Shown here: positions 27,287 through 36,113 of the stretch, one piece after another
Position numbering within the stretch: the first letter of the stretch is position 1
How the letters are laid out: every line of letters begins with the position of its first letter
Assembly: GCA_016199985.1 (NCBI GenBank)
Contig: JACQFQ010000004.1
Span: 62,001-126,000, forward strand
Reading direction: 5' to 3'
DNA from: Verrucomicrobiota bacterium
Lineage (GTDB): Bacteria > Verrucomicrobiota > Verrucomicrobiia > Limisphaerales > UBA11320
DNA: 64,000 nt
Notes under the pieces: model-generated
Seen by the model: only the letters and a program-made list of their open reading frames with translations
What the model was told of the DNA's origin: nothing
The model's database searches: none
Position numbers and translations under genes: made by a program

Positions 27287-27448
27287 GTGGCACGGGCGTC
27301 GGGTCCGTTCGGTTCTCAACAATTAAACAACGAAGAAACAAAGGAACAAAGTCCTGAATGATTTCTTTCTTCGTTGCCTTGTTGCTTCGTTGCTTCGTTG
27401 CTTCGTTGCAAGAACTGAAGCGAACAGGCGGGACGCCCTTGCGACCAC
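27287..27448. repeat. MITE-like element, copy 1, abutting a stop codon
   Basis: The outer arms are GTGGCACGGGCGTC (27287-27300) and the inverted GGCGGGACGCCCTTGCGACCAC (27427-27448). The interior contains AACAACGAAGAAACAA and a tandem of the 8-mer GTTGCTTC (27381-27404, three exact copies plus variants on both sides). The right arm ends 1 base before the stop codon of the Ig-like gene. The same arrangement recurs at 31514-31645. Confidence 0.75.
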
Positions 27449-27449
27449 A

Positions 27450-29213
27450 CTACTCAATCCGCACGCGGAAAAAGTTGGCGCCCGGCGGGGCGATGTTCGT
27501 GGAAAAATCTCCGCCGTCGCCGGTGAACGGCGCGGCCCATTGCGTCCACGGGCCGGCGGCGTTGGTGGCGCACAGGATGGTGTAGCGCAGGTCCGCCGCC
27601 GTCGGAAATGCGAAGTTCACCGTGCCCGCGCTTTTGGCTACGGTGCAGTTCATCGGCGTGACGACATGGACGATGTTGGTCACGTTGACAGCGCCAAGGT
27701 CGTTCGTGGTGGTGAGCGTGTAGGTGGCGGCGCCAGCGCTGGTGACGTTTTGCAGCGTAAGCACCGGCACGGTGACGTTGGGGATGTTGGCGCCGTTTTT
27801 CTTCCAGCGGTGAACCAGCACCGGCGCACCGCTGATGGCCGGCGCGAGCGTGAGATTGGCCCCGACGAAAATGGTCTGCGTGGCGACGAGGCTCGGCGTG
27901 GTGGGTGGCAGCGCGGGCTGATTGGTATTGAGGTTGTAATTGAGCCACGCGCTGCCGCGCGCACCGGCGACGCCGTCCACGACGACGACGTATTGGCGCG
28001 ATTTCACCGCCTGCACGCTGACGCGCGACGGGCCGCGCGCCGCGCCGAGGTCGTTGTTGCACGCGAGTGAAATGAGATTCGTGTAACTCGTGAGCGCGCC
28101 GTTGAAGGTATAGACTTCCATCACGGTGTCGTAGGAGCTGCCGATGGTGTCGAACGTCATCGTGCCGTTGGCGGGCGGCTGATACATGAGCCAGTAAGAC
28201 GCGCCGGGGGGGTTGCCGCAGTGCGCCGGCTCGGCGGGATCGGTCGTGGCGAATGTGGTGTTGAAGACCTGGCTGCCGTTGTAGCCCCGGACCACGCCAA
28301 TGAGGGAGCTCATCGAAATCATGGGCTGAATCCTTTTTGTCAGGCCGCCAAAACTCTTGGCGCTGCCGTCATCGCCGATCAAAGGGCTGTCGGGCGTGTC
28401 GAGGATCTTGGGGCGGGCCAGCGTGTTGGAAGCGCCCTCGGTGTTGATCTGGATTTCAACAGGCACTGAGTAGTAGGAAACGCCGCCACCGACGACGACC
28501 CGCAGCCGGTAAAACCCCACATCAGTGGCGGAAACATTTGTGACGACCAAGTTGGTCGCAAAGGCGTTGTCAATTTCCCTGCCGTTCATTTCCCACTTGT
28601 AGGCGCCGGCGGCGGCATTGGTGACAGTGAACGCGAGCGACAGGGTGTCGCCCAGCTTCACCGCGCGGTCGGCGAGTGAGGAGACGATGAGCGGCGGCGC
28701 GGCTGCAAGCGGCCGCGTCTCCCACTGGAAATCAATTTCGCCCACGGCCCCGCGATAGCCGTCCACGGCGATCTCATACTGTTGGCCCGCCTTCACGCCA
28801 AAGCGGATTTCGCTCTCGAATTCCAGCCCCTCAGCGTCATCCGAGCGCGCCACTTCTCGCAGGCCGACAAAGCTGACGTTGGTCGAGGTGAACTGATACG
28901 CCGACAGCAGCGTGTCGAAGCCGCTCGCCTCGGTCTTAAAGGTGACGATGCCATTGGTGACGGCGACCCAGGAAATCCACAGCGAATGTCCGCCCGGCTT
29001 GCCGCCGTGGCGGGGTTCACCGGCCTCCACCGTTGCGGCTCCATTGCTCTGAACGATCTGGCCGGCGAGGTTGGTGACCGTGATGCGGTTGGCGAACAAA
29101 TCCGACAGGGTCTGCGCCGGAGCGCGGAGGGCGGCGGTGGAAAACAGCACGGACCCAGCGATCACCCACGCAGCGATGAAGCGCGGGCGGCGGACGGTTC
29201 CGTTCGTTTTCAT
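27450..29213 (-). CDS. Secreted protein with Ig-like domains
   Basis: A 587-residue exported protein. The N-terminus has a signal peptide (RFIAAWVIAGSVLFSTAALRAPAQ). Two jelly-roll-like stretches of the pre-peptidase or DUF-type pattern (GGHSLWISWVAVTNGIVTFKTEASGFDTLLSAY, GQQYEIAVDGYRG, and a second copy with SYDTVMEVY and QYVVVVDG) alternate with Ig-like domains (YKWEMNGREI...VGFYRLRV and HRWKKNGANIPN...AATYTLT). The last ~60 residues form the terminal module seen in Verrucomicrobia secreted proteins (LRYTILCATNAAGPWTQW...FFRVRIE). It is probably surface-bound or secreted and mediates adhesion or binding; no catalytic site was seen. A repeat element directly follows the stop. Confidence 0.75.
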   Translation of the reverse strand: MKTNGTVRRPRFIAAWVIAGSVLFSTAALRAPAQTLSDLFANRITVTNLAGQIVQSNGAATVEAGEPRHGGKPGGHSLWISWVAVTNGIVTFKTEASGFDTLLSAYQFTSTNVSFVGLREVARSDDAEGLEFESEIRFGVKAGQQYEIAVDGYRGAVGEIDFQWETRPLAAAPPLIVSSLADRAVKLGDTLSLAFTVTNAAAGAYKWEMNGREIDNAFATNLVVTNVSATDVGFYRLRVVVGGGVSYYSVPVEIQINTEGASNTLARPKILDTPDSPLIGDDGSAKSFGGLTKRIQPMISMSSLIGVVRGYNGSQVFNTTFATTDPAEPAHCGNPPGASYWLMYQPPANGTMTFDTIGSSYDTVMEVYTFNGALTSYTNLISLACNNDLGAARGPSRVSVQAVKSRQYVVVVDGVAGARGSAWLNYNLNTNQPALPPTTPSLVATQTIFVGANLTLAPAISGAPVLVHRWKKNGANIPNVTVPVLTLQNVTSAGAATYTLTTTNDLGAVNVTNIVHVVTPMNCTVAKSAGTVNFAFPTAADLRYTILCATNAAGPWTQWAAPFTGDGGDFSTNIAPPGANFFRVRIE

Positions 29214-29421
29214 TTTTTCCAGGCTGCTAGACTAGACCGAGACCCGGTTTTGTTCAACCCCGCGATTTTCTCCGCCATGCGGCGGAAGCCCACACGCCGG
29301 CGAAGCTGGAACGGCCAACTCCGCCGGCGTCGGGACACGGCCAGGGCGCGGTTCGCAAAACCGGGATTGGCCCGGCGTCGCAGGAGCGGGAGCGACTCCC
29401 CGCGCTCCGGCCGTCCGATTG

Positions 29422-31209
29422 TTACGGCAGTGTCAGCCGGTAAAACTTCATGCCCGGACTCATGGGCAGCGTGACCTGCGCGTTCGTTCCCACCACGGAA
29501 ACCGCGCCGCCGGAACCCACCCAGTTGTTCGTCGAGCCGAAGCCGATGGACTCCTCCAGCACGCAGCCCGGCGTGTTGGTGGCCCAGCGGAGCGTGATGG
29601 AACTCAGCGTGTGTCCGTGAACTTCCAAATCCGGCGGGGCCTGGATGAAGTTCGCAACGAGCGAGCGGTTGAGCGAAACCGGGAACTGGTAACTCGCCGC
29701 CGTGCTCACGACCTTGTCGTTGTCCGTCCATTGCTTGAACCGGTAGCCGGTCTTGGCCGTGGCGGTGACGGTGCAGTGGAAGCCGTTCGTGTAAAGCCCG
29801 CTGCCGCCGGTGTCGCCTTTGTCGAGGGGATAGGCCACCGTGTCCACCGTGCTATGCGGCGGCAGCGCCTGGTTGGCGGCGGTGATGGCAAATGTGTAGG
29901 CGCGCTCGAGGCTGGCCTGATTCGTCGCGCTGACGCGCACAGTGAACGTGAACACGCCCGTTTGCGTCGGTGTGCCGGAAAACTCGCCCGTGGTCCGGTT
30001 GAACGTCATGCCCGTCGGCAGCGTGCCGGTGTTCGTGCAGGTGAACGGCACGCCCGCGATGACGATCGCTCTTGCCGGATACGCCACGTTCACCTTGCCG
30101 TCCGCGATGCGCTCGGTCAGGCCGATCGCGAGCTCATGATCGAACGCCGACATCTGCGCGCCAAGGTATTCGCCCACCACCACCACGACGGAATAATCCT
30201 TGCCCGCGCCCTCGTTCACGCCGTGAATGCCGTCGGCGGCAACCTGGGTGGCCAGCGCTTCCTGCGTCGCCAGGTCTTTCGGGCCGACATACTGGTAGAA
30301 TTCATAGCGCCGCGTGATGACCTCATCGCCATGGGGCAATTCTTCTTGCCCGCCTTGGATGCCGCCGCCACCGCCACCGCCGCCGCCACCGCCACCGCCA
30401 CGGCCACCATCGCCGCCGCCGTATTCTTGCTGGAGCAAATCCCATTCAGATTCCACTTCATCCGGCTCGCCGTTGCGCCAAGTCTTGTCATCGGGAAAAT
30501 CCAAGTCATCCGAGATCAGGTCGCGCAGCTTGATTTTGCGGTTCGTGTGCGACGTGGTGACGATGGATTTCGTCCAAGTGGCCGGGCCGAAGCCTTCCAG
30601 CGGCTCAACGCGCTCCGGCGGAGGCGGCAAGGCGGCCTGAACCTGCCCCAACAGGCCCGCCACCGGCGGATAATAATTGAAAACGGGCGTGGACACCTGC
30701 ACCGGCGGTCCGACCACCAGTTGGCCGGCGCCATCGTCCAGCAGCCAGTTGTATTTGATCGTCGTCGGCAGGCCGGAATAGCCGACGCCAAAATGCTCCC
30801 CGCCAAAATTGATCGAAGGATTCACGAACGAATGTCCCATGGTCGGCGCAATCGGGTTTGTGGGAATCGCCGTGTAGGCGGACCAGTGCCCGTTGGTATA
30901 AACGCCGGCGTAACGGATGAAACAATTCGTGTGGCCGGGCACGCTCGTCCGATCCTCGCGGATCGCCGGTGTGCCGTAATGATTGTAGCTGTAGCAATAG
31001 GTGATCTGCCGGCTGCCGCAGTCGTCAATTTCGATCTCGAAGCCGTAACAGATGTTGCTCGTGTCGTTCACGCAATCGAAGTTGTTCAGCGTGCCATAGG
31101 CGATGCTCGCCTGGACGGAACCGGCGGCGCAGGCCAGGGCCAGCGCGGCCACGGCGCCCGCCACGCGGAGCCTGCGGCCCGCGCGGTGCGTGGTTGGTTT
31201 ATGTTTCAT
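29422..31209 (-). CDS. Secreted protein with Gly-rich tract, putative-Ig and InlB-repeat-like modules
   Basis: A 595-residue exported protein; the signal peptide is RLRVAGAVAALALACAAGSVQA. The N-terminal part is rich in Cys, Tyr and Asn with no family recognised. A long glycine run follows at about residue 275-290 (encoded by CCGCCA-type repeats at 30360-30415). Next is a putative-Ig module (GTLPTGMTFNRTTGEFSGTPTQTGVFTFTVRVSATN), then a divergent InlB B-repeat (VTATAKTGYRFKQWTDN...LVANF), and a C-terminal module ending MKFYRLTLP. ATG 31209 is chosen because the signal peptide starts there. It probably acts at the cell surface; function unknown. Confidence 0.72.
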   Translation of the reverse strand: MKHKPTTHRAGRRLRVAGAVAALALACAAGSVQASIAYGTLNNFDCVNDTSNICYGFEIEIDDCGSRQITYCYSYNHYGTPAIREDRTSVPGHTNCFIRYAGVYTNGHWSAYTAIPTNPIAPTMGHSFVNPSINFGGEHFGVGYSGLPTTIKYNWLLDDGAGQLVVGPPVQVSTPVFNYYPPVAGLLGQVQAALPPPPERVEPLEGFGPATWTKSIVTTSHTNRKIKLRDLISDDLDFPDDKTWRNGEPDEVESEWDLLQQEYGGGDGGRGGGGGGGGGGGGGIQGGQEELPHGDEVITRRYEFYQYVGPKDLATQEALATQVAADGIHGVNEGAGKDYSVVVVVGEYLGAQMSAFDHELAIGLTERIADGKVNVAYPARAIVIAGVPFTCTNTGTLPTGMTFNRTTGEFSGTPTQTGVFTFTVRVSATNQASLERAYTFAITAANQALPPHSTVDTVAYPLDKGDTGGSGLYTNGFHCTVTATAKTGYRFKQWTDNDKVVSTAASYQFPVSLNRSLVANFIQAPPDLEVHGHTLSSITLRWATNTPGCVLEESIGFGSTNNWVGSGGAVSVVGTNAQVTLPMSPGMKFYRLTLP

Positions 31210-31513
31210 GTGAATCAGGTTTGGTTTCGGCCCGAAGCTCCCCGCGACGCATATCACGATTCAAGCCGGTTGTAGGAACGTTTAGCAAAGGCCATGCCAG
31301 CACCGGCCTGAGGAGCTGTGGAACCAACCGACTACCGGCCATCCGGCGCGTGAGCTGTCGGGGAACGACAACAATGCGGCAATTACAGGAGTTTGTCGCA
31401 GGCTTTGTTGGGCAAGCGCGTTGCGGTGAGATCCCGGCGAAGGCGGCGGACCGGCGCGACTCCGCTCAAACCCGGAACATGTTCCGCAAGCGGAACAGAG
31501 GGAACAAACTGTC
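31210..31513. other. Intergenic region upstream of the putative-Ig/InlB-type gene
   Basis: About 300 bases without a supportable gene, between the start of the secreted protein gene and the second MITE-like element. It includes a short palindrome GGAACATGTTCC (31475-31486), a possible protein-binding dyad; the evidence is only the symmetry. Confidence 0.35.
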
Positions 31514-31645
31514 GTGGCACAGGCGTCCCGCCCGCGAGTTTCCTTGGAATACGAACAACGAAGAAACAATGATTTCCAACTTTGTCGCGTTGTTTCTTGG
31601 TTGTGAAAAAAAGTCAGGGACGAACAGGCGGGACGCCTGCGCCAC
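31514..31645. repeat. MITE-like element, copy 2, abutting a stop codon
   Basis: Outer arms GTGGCACAGGCGTCCCGCC (31514-31532) and GGCGGGACGCCTGCGCCAC (31627-31645) match in 18 of 19 positions as an inverted repeat. An inner inverted pair AACGAAGAAACAA / TTGTTTCTTGG lies within. The right arm ends on the last base of the response-regulator stop codon. It shares CGAACAGGCGGGACGCC exactly with the copy at 27.4 kb. Confidence 0.82.
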
Positions 31646-33051
31646 TATTCTTTTTCCACACGCAGCTCCGGCCATTTTTCCAACCGGCGCAACAACGCCT
31701 GCGGGGACATTCCAAGCTTCGTCGCGGCGCGGCGGATGCCGCCGTTGCACTCGCGCAGCGTGTCGCGGATGAGCCGATACTCCTGCGTCTCGACGGGCGT
31801 GAGGTTTCGTTCCGCGGGCGGCGGCTCGTCGGACATTTTTAGCGCGCTTGCTGTCCCAGACCCCGGACCCGATCCGCCAGACCCCGCCCCTCGTCCGCTC
31901 CAGTTCGCGTCGAGCGTCAGCCACTTCGCGTCCTCGGAGGTCTTGAGCAATGAGCGTTCGAGAATGTTGCGCAGCTCGCGCACGTTGCCGGGAAAATCGT
32001 GCGCGGAAAGCTTCGCCATTTCTTCCGGCGTGATGAGCGGCTTGGCGCGACCGTATCTTTTTGCAAGCTGGCCGAGCAGCGTTTCCGCGATGCGGGGAAT
32101 GTCCGCGCGCCGCCGCCGCAGCGGCAGCAGTTCGATGTTGAACACATCGAAGCGATAGAGCAAATCTTCGCGGAATGCTCCGGCCTTCACCGCGTCCGCG
32201 AGATTTTTATTTGTAGCCGCGATGAAGCGTCCGTTGAAGGACTGCGCCTCGGTGCTGCCCAGCGCGCGGAATTCCCGCGCCTCGATGAGCCGCAGCAGTT
32301 TTGATTGCAGCGCAAGCGGCACCTCGGCGATTTCATCGAGAAACAAACTGCCGTTCGCCGCCGCCCGGACGAGGCCAGCGCGCTTGCGATCCGCGCCGGT
32401 GAACGCGCCGCGTTCCGCGCCGAACAGTTCCGATTCAAACATCTCGTCCGGCAGCGCGGCGCAGTTGACGGCGATGAAGGGCTTATCCCCATTGGGAAAG
32501 CTCAACTCGTGCAGCACGCGCGCGGCGAGGTCCTTGCCCGTGCCCGTCTCGCCGGTGAGCAGCACCGTGCTGGCGGCGTGCCTGGAAGCCTGCCCGAGCT
32601 GCCGCAGCACGTTCCCCATCGCGGAGGATCCGCCGAAACATTCGGCGGCGCTCTCCGGCACGGCGCGCGAGTTGAGCCGCAGCTTCGCGCGAGCGAGCAT
32701 CGCCGCGAGCGCGTCGGCGGAAACGGGCTTCGTGAGGTATTCAAACAGCCCGTTGCGTGTGAGCGCCACGGCCTCGCCCAGGTCGGGAACGCCCGTGATC
32801 ATTACGACGGGCGCGTCGGGATTGCGCCGTGAAATCGTCTCAAAAAGATCGTAGCCCTTGCCGTCGGGCAGGTGGTTGTCGAGCAGCACGAGGTCGAAAT
32901 TCTTCGCCGCGACGTGCTCGCGCGCGGCGGCGATAGTGTGCGCGAGCGTGACAAGTCCGCCGCCTTCGCGCACGACGCCGCCCACCACCGTGGCGAACGA
33001 CACGTCGTCGTCCACGATGAGGCAGGAAAAATTTTCAACGGATTGGCCCAC
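31645..33051 (-). CDS. Sigma-54-dependent response regulator (NtrC family)
   Basis: A 468-residue transcription activator. It has an N-terminal receiver domain (SCLIVDDDVSFATVV, phosphoacceptor in LVLLDNHLPDGKG), a central AAA+ domain with Walker A GETGTGKDLAARVLHELS, the sigma-54 contact loop GAFTGA (ERGAFTGADRKR), Walker B SLFLDEIAEVPL and sensor FIAATNKNL, and a C-terminal Fis-type helix-turn-helix (GGIRRAATKLGMSPQALLRRLEKW). It is expected to drive promoters with -24/-12 elements. It lies 32 bases downstream of a CHASE2 hybrid kinase, its likely partner. The C-terminus ends normally despite the repeat directly behind it. Confidence 0.94.
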   Translation of the reverse strand: MGQSVENFSCLIVDDDVSFATVVGGVVREGGGLVTLAHTIAAAREHVAAKNFDLVLLDNHLPDGKGYDLFETISRRNPDAPVVMITGVPDLGEAVALTRNGLFEYLTKPVSADALAAMLARAKLRLNSRAVPESAAECFGGSSAMGNVLRQLGQASRHAASTVLLTGETGTGKDLAARVLHELSFPNGDKPFIAVNCAALPDEMFESELFGAERGAFTGADRKRAGLVRAAANGSLFLDEIAEVPLALQSKLLRLIEAREFRALGSTEAQSFNGRFIAATNKNLADAVKAGAFREDLLYRFDVFNIELLPLRRRRADIPRIAETLLGQLAKRYGRAKPLITPEEMAKLSAHDFPGNVRELRNILERSLLKTSEDAKWLTLDANWSGRGAGSGGSGPGSGTASALKMSDEPPPAERNLTPVETQEYRLIRDTLRECNGGIRRAATKLGMSPQALLRRLEKWPELRVEKE

Positions 33052-33083
33052 GGTTGTGCGGCGAAATCTAGCCCAAGCGGCGG

Positions 33084-35951
33084 CTACTTCAAGCAGCGAC
33101 TCGCCGCCTCAAGCAGCTCCGCGAGCGCAAACGGCTTGGCCAGTTCGGTGACGCCGTGCAGTTTGGCTTCCGCATCCGCGCCAATGAGAATCACCGGCAG
33201 CGTGGCATTTGCTTTGCGGATTTCGGCGATGGCCTGCGGCCCGGTCATCACCGGCATCGAATTGTCCGTGACGAGCAGGCGGATTTCTTCCGCGTGCCGC
33301 TTGAACAGCGCGACGGCTTCCGCGCCGTTCACCGCTGTGAGCACGCGGTAGCCAAACTCGACCAGTTCCGCCCCGACGAGGTCGCACAGAGCCTGCTCGT
33401 CGTCGGCGAGCAGAATCAATTCGCCGTGGCCGCGGGGAAAACTTTCGACGGTCTTCGCTTTTTCCTCGGCGACAAATCCCAGCGCGCACGGCAGGAAAAC
33501 TTCAAAGCTTGCGCCTTGGCCCGGTTCGCTCTCCACGCGCAAAAATCCGCCGTGCGCCCGCACAATCCGCGCGACCGTCGTCAGCCCGATGCCGGTGCCC
33601 TGCTCCTCGCCCTTTGTCGTGAAGAACGGTTCAAACATCTTTGCCTTCACTTCCGGCGTCATGCCCGTCCCTGTGTCGGAGAGGAGCAGCGAAATGAATT
33701 TCGCATTTGGAGCGCCGAACAGCCGCTCGGCGCGTTGGTGGTGGTTCAAGCGAGCCGGGCCGGGGCTCGGCGTTCCGATGTCCGCCCGCAACGCTTCCAT
33801 TTCCGCCTCGTCGAACTCCACGTTGTCCGCCACGAAGGAAAGTTTGCCGCCGCTCGACATCGCGTCGCGCGCGTTCACGCAGAGGTTCAACAAAACCTGA
33901 TGAAGCTGTGTGAGGTTGCCCCGCACCGGCCACAGGTCTCGCGCCACGAAGGTCTCCACGAAAATGCTTTTGGGAAACGTCTCGCGCACCATTTTTTCGA
34001 AATCCTTGATGACCGGGCCGAGTTCGAGCCGCTCGAATTCGCCGCCGCGTCCGCGCGCGAACAGCAAAACCTGCCGCACCATGTCCGCGCCGCGGTTCGC
34101 GCTGTTCTCGATGAGCGAGAGCAGTGTTTTGTCCTCCTCGTTCGCGGCTTTCCGCCGCAGCAACTGCGCGCCGAGCAGCACGGGCGCGAGCGCGTTATTC
34201 AGGTCGTGCGCCATGCCGCCGGCCAGGGCGCCGATGGTGTTCATGCGCTGCGCGCGGAGAAACTGCTGCTCCAGATTCTTCTGCTCCGTGATGTCGCTGT
34301 TGATGAGCAGCAATGCGCTGGGCTGATTTGTCTCGTCGCGGATGAGCGTCCAGCGACTCGCGGCGATGACGATGCCGCGGGTGTTCGTCCGCAATCTGAT
34401 TTCGCCGTTCCACTCGCCGTCGCGGAGCGCGACGGCACGGGCCTCATCAGCGGTGAAGGGATCGGCGGAGAAAACGTCGGAAATTTCCCAACGCGCCGCT
34501 TCCGACTTCCCTTTCCCCTCCGAGGAGAGAGTGATGGAGGGCGAGGGGTGGGCGGGTTCGTTGGAGGCCATGCTTGCCTTCTGGTGTCCTTCAACAGTCG
34601 CGCCCCTCACTCCGGCCCTCTCCCCTTTCAGAGGAGAGGGAGAAACGTTCGCCGCGCCAAACAATCTCTCCGCGCTCGGATTCGCGTAAAGAATTCTTCC
34701 CTCAAGCGACTGCACCAAAATGGCATCCTGCGCCTTGTCAAGCAGCGCGGCCTGTTCGCGGATTTTGGCGTCGGTGATCCTTTTTGCGGCCTCTAGTTTT
34801 CGCCGCGTGAGAAACCATTCCTGAAACTGCCAGAGCCACGAGCCGAACAGCGCGGCGGGAATCTGCGCCGCGACGATGGCCAGCCACGGAAACCAGACGT
34901 TCGCAGAAAACACGGCGAGCGAAGCCGCCAGCACCGCCACCGCGCCGATGCCGGCCGCCACAGTGGCCGCCGCGGGCCGCAGCCACGGCAGACCGCCACC
35001 GAAGATCAACGCGGCAAGAAGCAGAAGCAGATTTTCGCCGGTGTTTGAATGGCGTTTCAACGCGTCGCCGCGCAGCCAGTTCAGCAGTTGCGTGGCGTGG
35101 ACTTCCACGCCCGGCATGAAAAATTCCTTGTTGGCCCACGAGTGGAACGGGTTGCGGAATTCATCCTGCTTGGCATCCATGAAGCCGACCGTGGGTCGCG
35201 CGCCGATGAAAACGATCTTGTCGCGGAAAAAACCCGACGGCAGCGCGGCGGGATCCAGCGCCTCGCTGTAACTGACGTGCGGCAGCGTGATGGCCGGGCC
35301 GTAGTAGCGCACCCAGAGTTCGCCGCCGCTCATATTCGTCGCGCCAAGGAAACGCGCGGCGGCGAGGCTCAAACTCGCCGTCCGTTCCCCGCCGAACGCG
35401 GGCAGATGACGGCGCACCACGAAACTGTCGTCGACTTCCAGCGCGGCCACGCCCCATGCGGCGGCGGCGTCCGCGAACAATTTCTCGGGCGGCCGGAGAG
35501 TGGCGATTCGCGCGCGCTCGGCGGCGGCGGATGTCGCGTGCGAATTCTTGTCGTTGTGCTCGGCCGCGAGGACGGCGCGGGAATTTTTTTTCAGCGCGTC
35601 GGCCAGCGCCGCGTCCGCCGCGGGATTATCGCCCGGTGAATCGAAGAGAATATCAAACACCGCGGCGCGGGCCCCGTCGGCGGTGAGGCGGTCCAGGAGT
35701 TGCGCGTGGAACTGGCGCGGCCAGCGGTCGGCGGGATTCTGTTTCGCCAGCAGGAACGACGCGAGATCGAGATAGATGATGACCACCCGGTCGTCGGAAA
35801 ATCTTCCCCCGCTGATTTGCGACAGCGAGTGCAGCAAGTCGTAGCTGGCGGCGGAAAATGTTTCCTTCAGCGCGACGCCGAGCAGCGTGACGCCCGCCGC
35901 CAGCAACAGAGCGACGAAGCAGCGGGCGCGGGTGGTCTGCGTCAGAGCCAT
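33084..35951 (-). CDS. CHASE2-PAS hybrid sensor histidine kinase with C-terminal receiver
   Basis: A 955-residue membrane sensor. An N-terminal transmembrane segment is followed by a CHASE2 extracytoplasmic domain (VVIIYLDLASFLL, AAVFDILF, FFRDKIVFIGARPTVGFMD), a cluster of transmembrane helices at about 320-390 and a PAS domain (DAILVQSLEGRILYANPSAERLFG). The kinase core has its H-box in GGMAHDLNNALAPV (near 583) and ATP-binding motifs NLCVNARDAM, LSDTGTGM and GTGIGLTTV. A receiver follows (LILLADDEQAL, LLVTDNSMPVMTG). About 50 residues within the PAS and 25 within the ATP-binding domain look like in-frame repeat insertions. Signals may pass to the adjacent NtrC-type regulator. Confidence 0.92.
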   Translation of the reverse strand: MALTQTTRARCFVALLLAAGVTLLGVALKETFSAASYDLLHSLSQISGGRFSDDRVVIIYLDLASFLLAKQNPADRWPRQFHAQLLDRLTADGARAAVFDILFDSPGDNPAADAALADALKKNSRAVLAAEHNDKNSHATSAAAERARIATLRPPEKLFADAAAAWGVAALEVDDSFVVRRHLPAFGGERTASLSLAAARFLGATNMSGGELWVRYYGPAITLPHVSYSEALDPAALPSGFFRDKIVFIGARPTVGFMDAKQDEFRNPFHSWANKEFFMPGVEVHATQLLNWLRGDALKRHSNTGENLLLLLAALIFGGGLPWLRPAAATVAAGIGAVAVLAASLAVFSANVWFPWLAIVAAQIPAALFGSWLWQFQEWFLTRRKLEAAKRITDAKIREQAALLDKAQDAILVQSLEGRILYANPSAERLFGAANVSPSPLKGERAGVRGATVEGHQKASMASNEPAHPSPSITLSSEGKGKSEAARWEISDVFSADPFTADEARAVALRDGEWNGEIRLRTNTRGIVIAASRWTLIRDETNQPSALLLINSDITEQKNLEQQFLRAQRMNTIGALAGGMAHDLNNALAPVLLGAQLLRRKAANEEDKTLLSLIENSANRGADMVRQVLLFARGRGGEFERLELGPVIKDFEKMVRETFPKSIFVETFVARDLWPVRGNLTQLHQVLLNLCVNARDAMSSGGKLSFVADNVEFDEAEMEALRADIGTPSPGPARLNHHQRAERLFGAPNAKFISLLLSDTGTGMTPEVKAKMFEPFFTTKGEEQGTGIGLTTVARIVRAHGGFLRVESEPGQGASFEVFLPCALGFVAEEKAKTVESFPRGHGELILLADDEQALCDLVGAELVEFGYRVLTAVNGAEAVALFKRHAEEIRLLVTDNSMPVMTGPQAIAEIRKANATLPVILIGADAEAKLHGVTELAKPFALAELLEAASRCLK
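33700..33775. repeat. Hairpin-rich insertion in the kinase ATP-binding domain
   Basis: Two adjacent hairpins, GCGCCGA/TCGGCGC (33712-33718, 33727-33733) and CGAGCC/GGCTCG (33751-33756, 33764-33769), lie between the N box and G1 box of the histidine kinase. The roughly 25 encoded residues are not expected in this family. Confidence 0.5.
34506..34645. repeat. Palindromic element inserted in frame in the PAS domain
   Basis: Two oppositely oriented CCTC-rich arms: near 34510-34550, and 34601-34645 with hairpin CCCTCTCC / GGAGAGGG (34616-34623, 34633-34640). They belong to the same family as the arms at 26.7-26.9 kb. The element encodes about 50 residues starting PSPLKGERAGVRGA and leaves the kinase frame intact. 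Confidence 0.8.
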
Positions 35952-36000
35952 GTGCCGACAAGCCTATTGGCGAAGGAAACTCATGGCGAGCGCGGAGTCG

Positions 36001-36078
36001 TGGAGCGCGGACAACCGGACAACCTTGTCCGCGCGTTGCGCGTGATTGGAACACGCGGACATGGCTGTCCACGCTCCG
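36001..36078. repeat. Palindromic element at the right edge of the repeat-rich block
   Basis: Inverted arms GGAGCGCGGACAAC...CTTGTCCGCGCG (from 36002) and CACGCGGACATGGCTGTCC followed by ACGCTCC (36052-36077). The left arm has an 8-base duplication (CGGACAAC). It lies upstream of the kinase gene and next to a truncated gene. Confidence 0.7.
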
Positions 36079-36113
36079 TGGGCAATCAACTTAATATACC
36101 GCCACCGTCACCG

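Noticed and set aside
27287-27300. TGGCAC in the repeat arms as a sigma-54 -24 element
   Set aside because: No TTGC-type -12 element at the right distance; the motif is simply part of the repeat arm and recurs in the second copy.
27381-27404. Tandem GTTGCTTC units as a possible CRISPR or VNTR locus
   Set aside because: Only three exact 8-base copies with no spacers; they are part of the interior of the MITE-like element.
30360-30415. CCGCCA-type microsatellite as a non-coding repeat
   Set aside because: It encodes the glycine run of the secreted protein on the - strand and keeps the frame.
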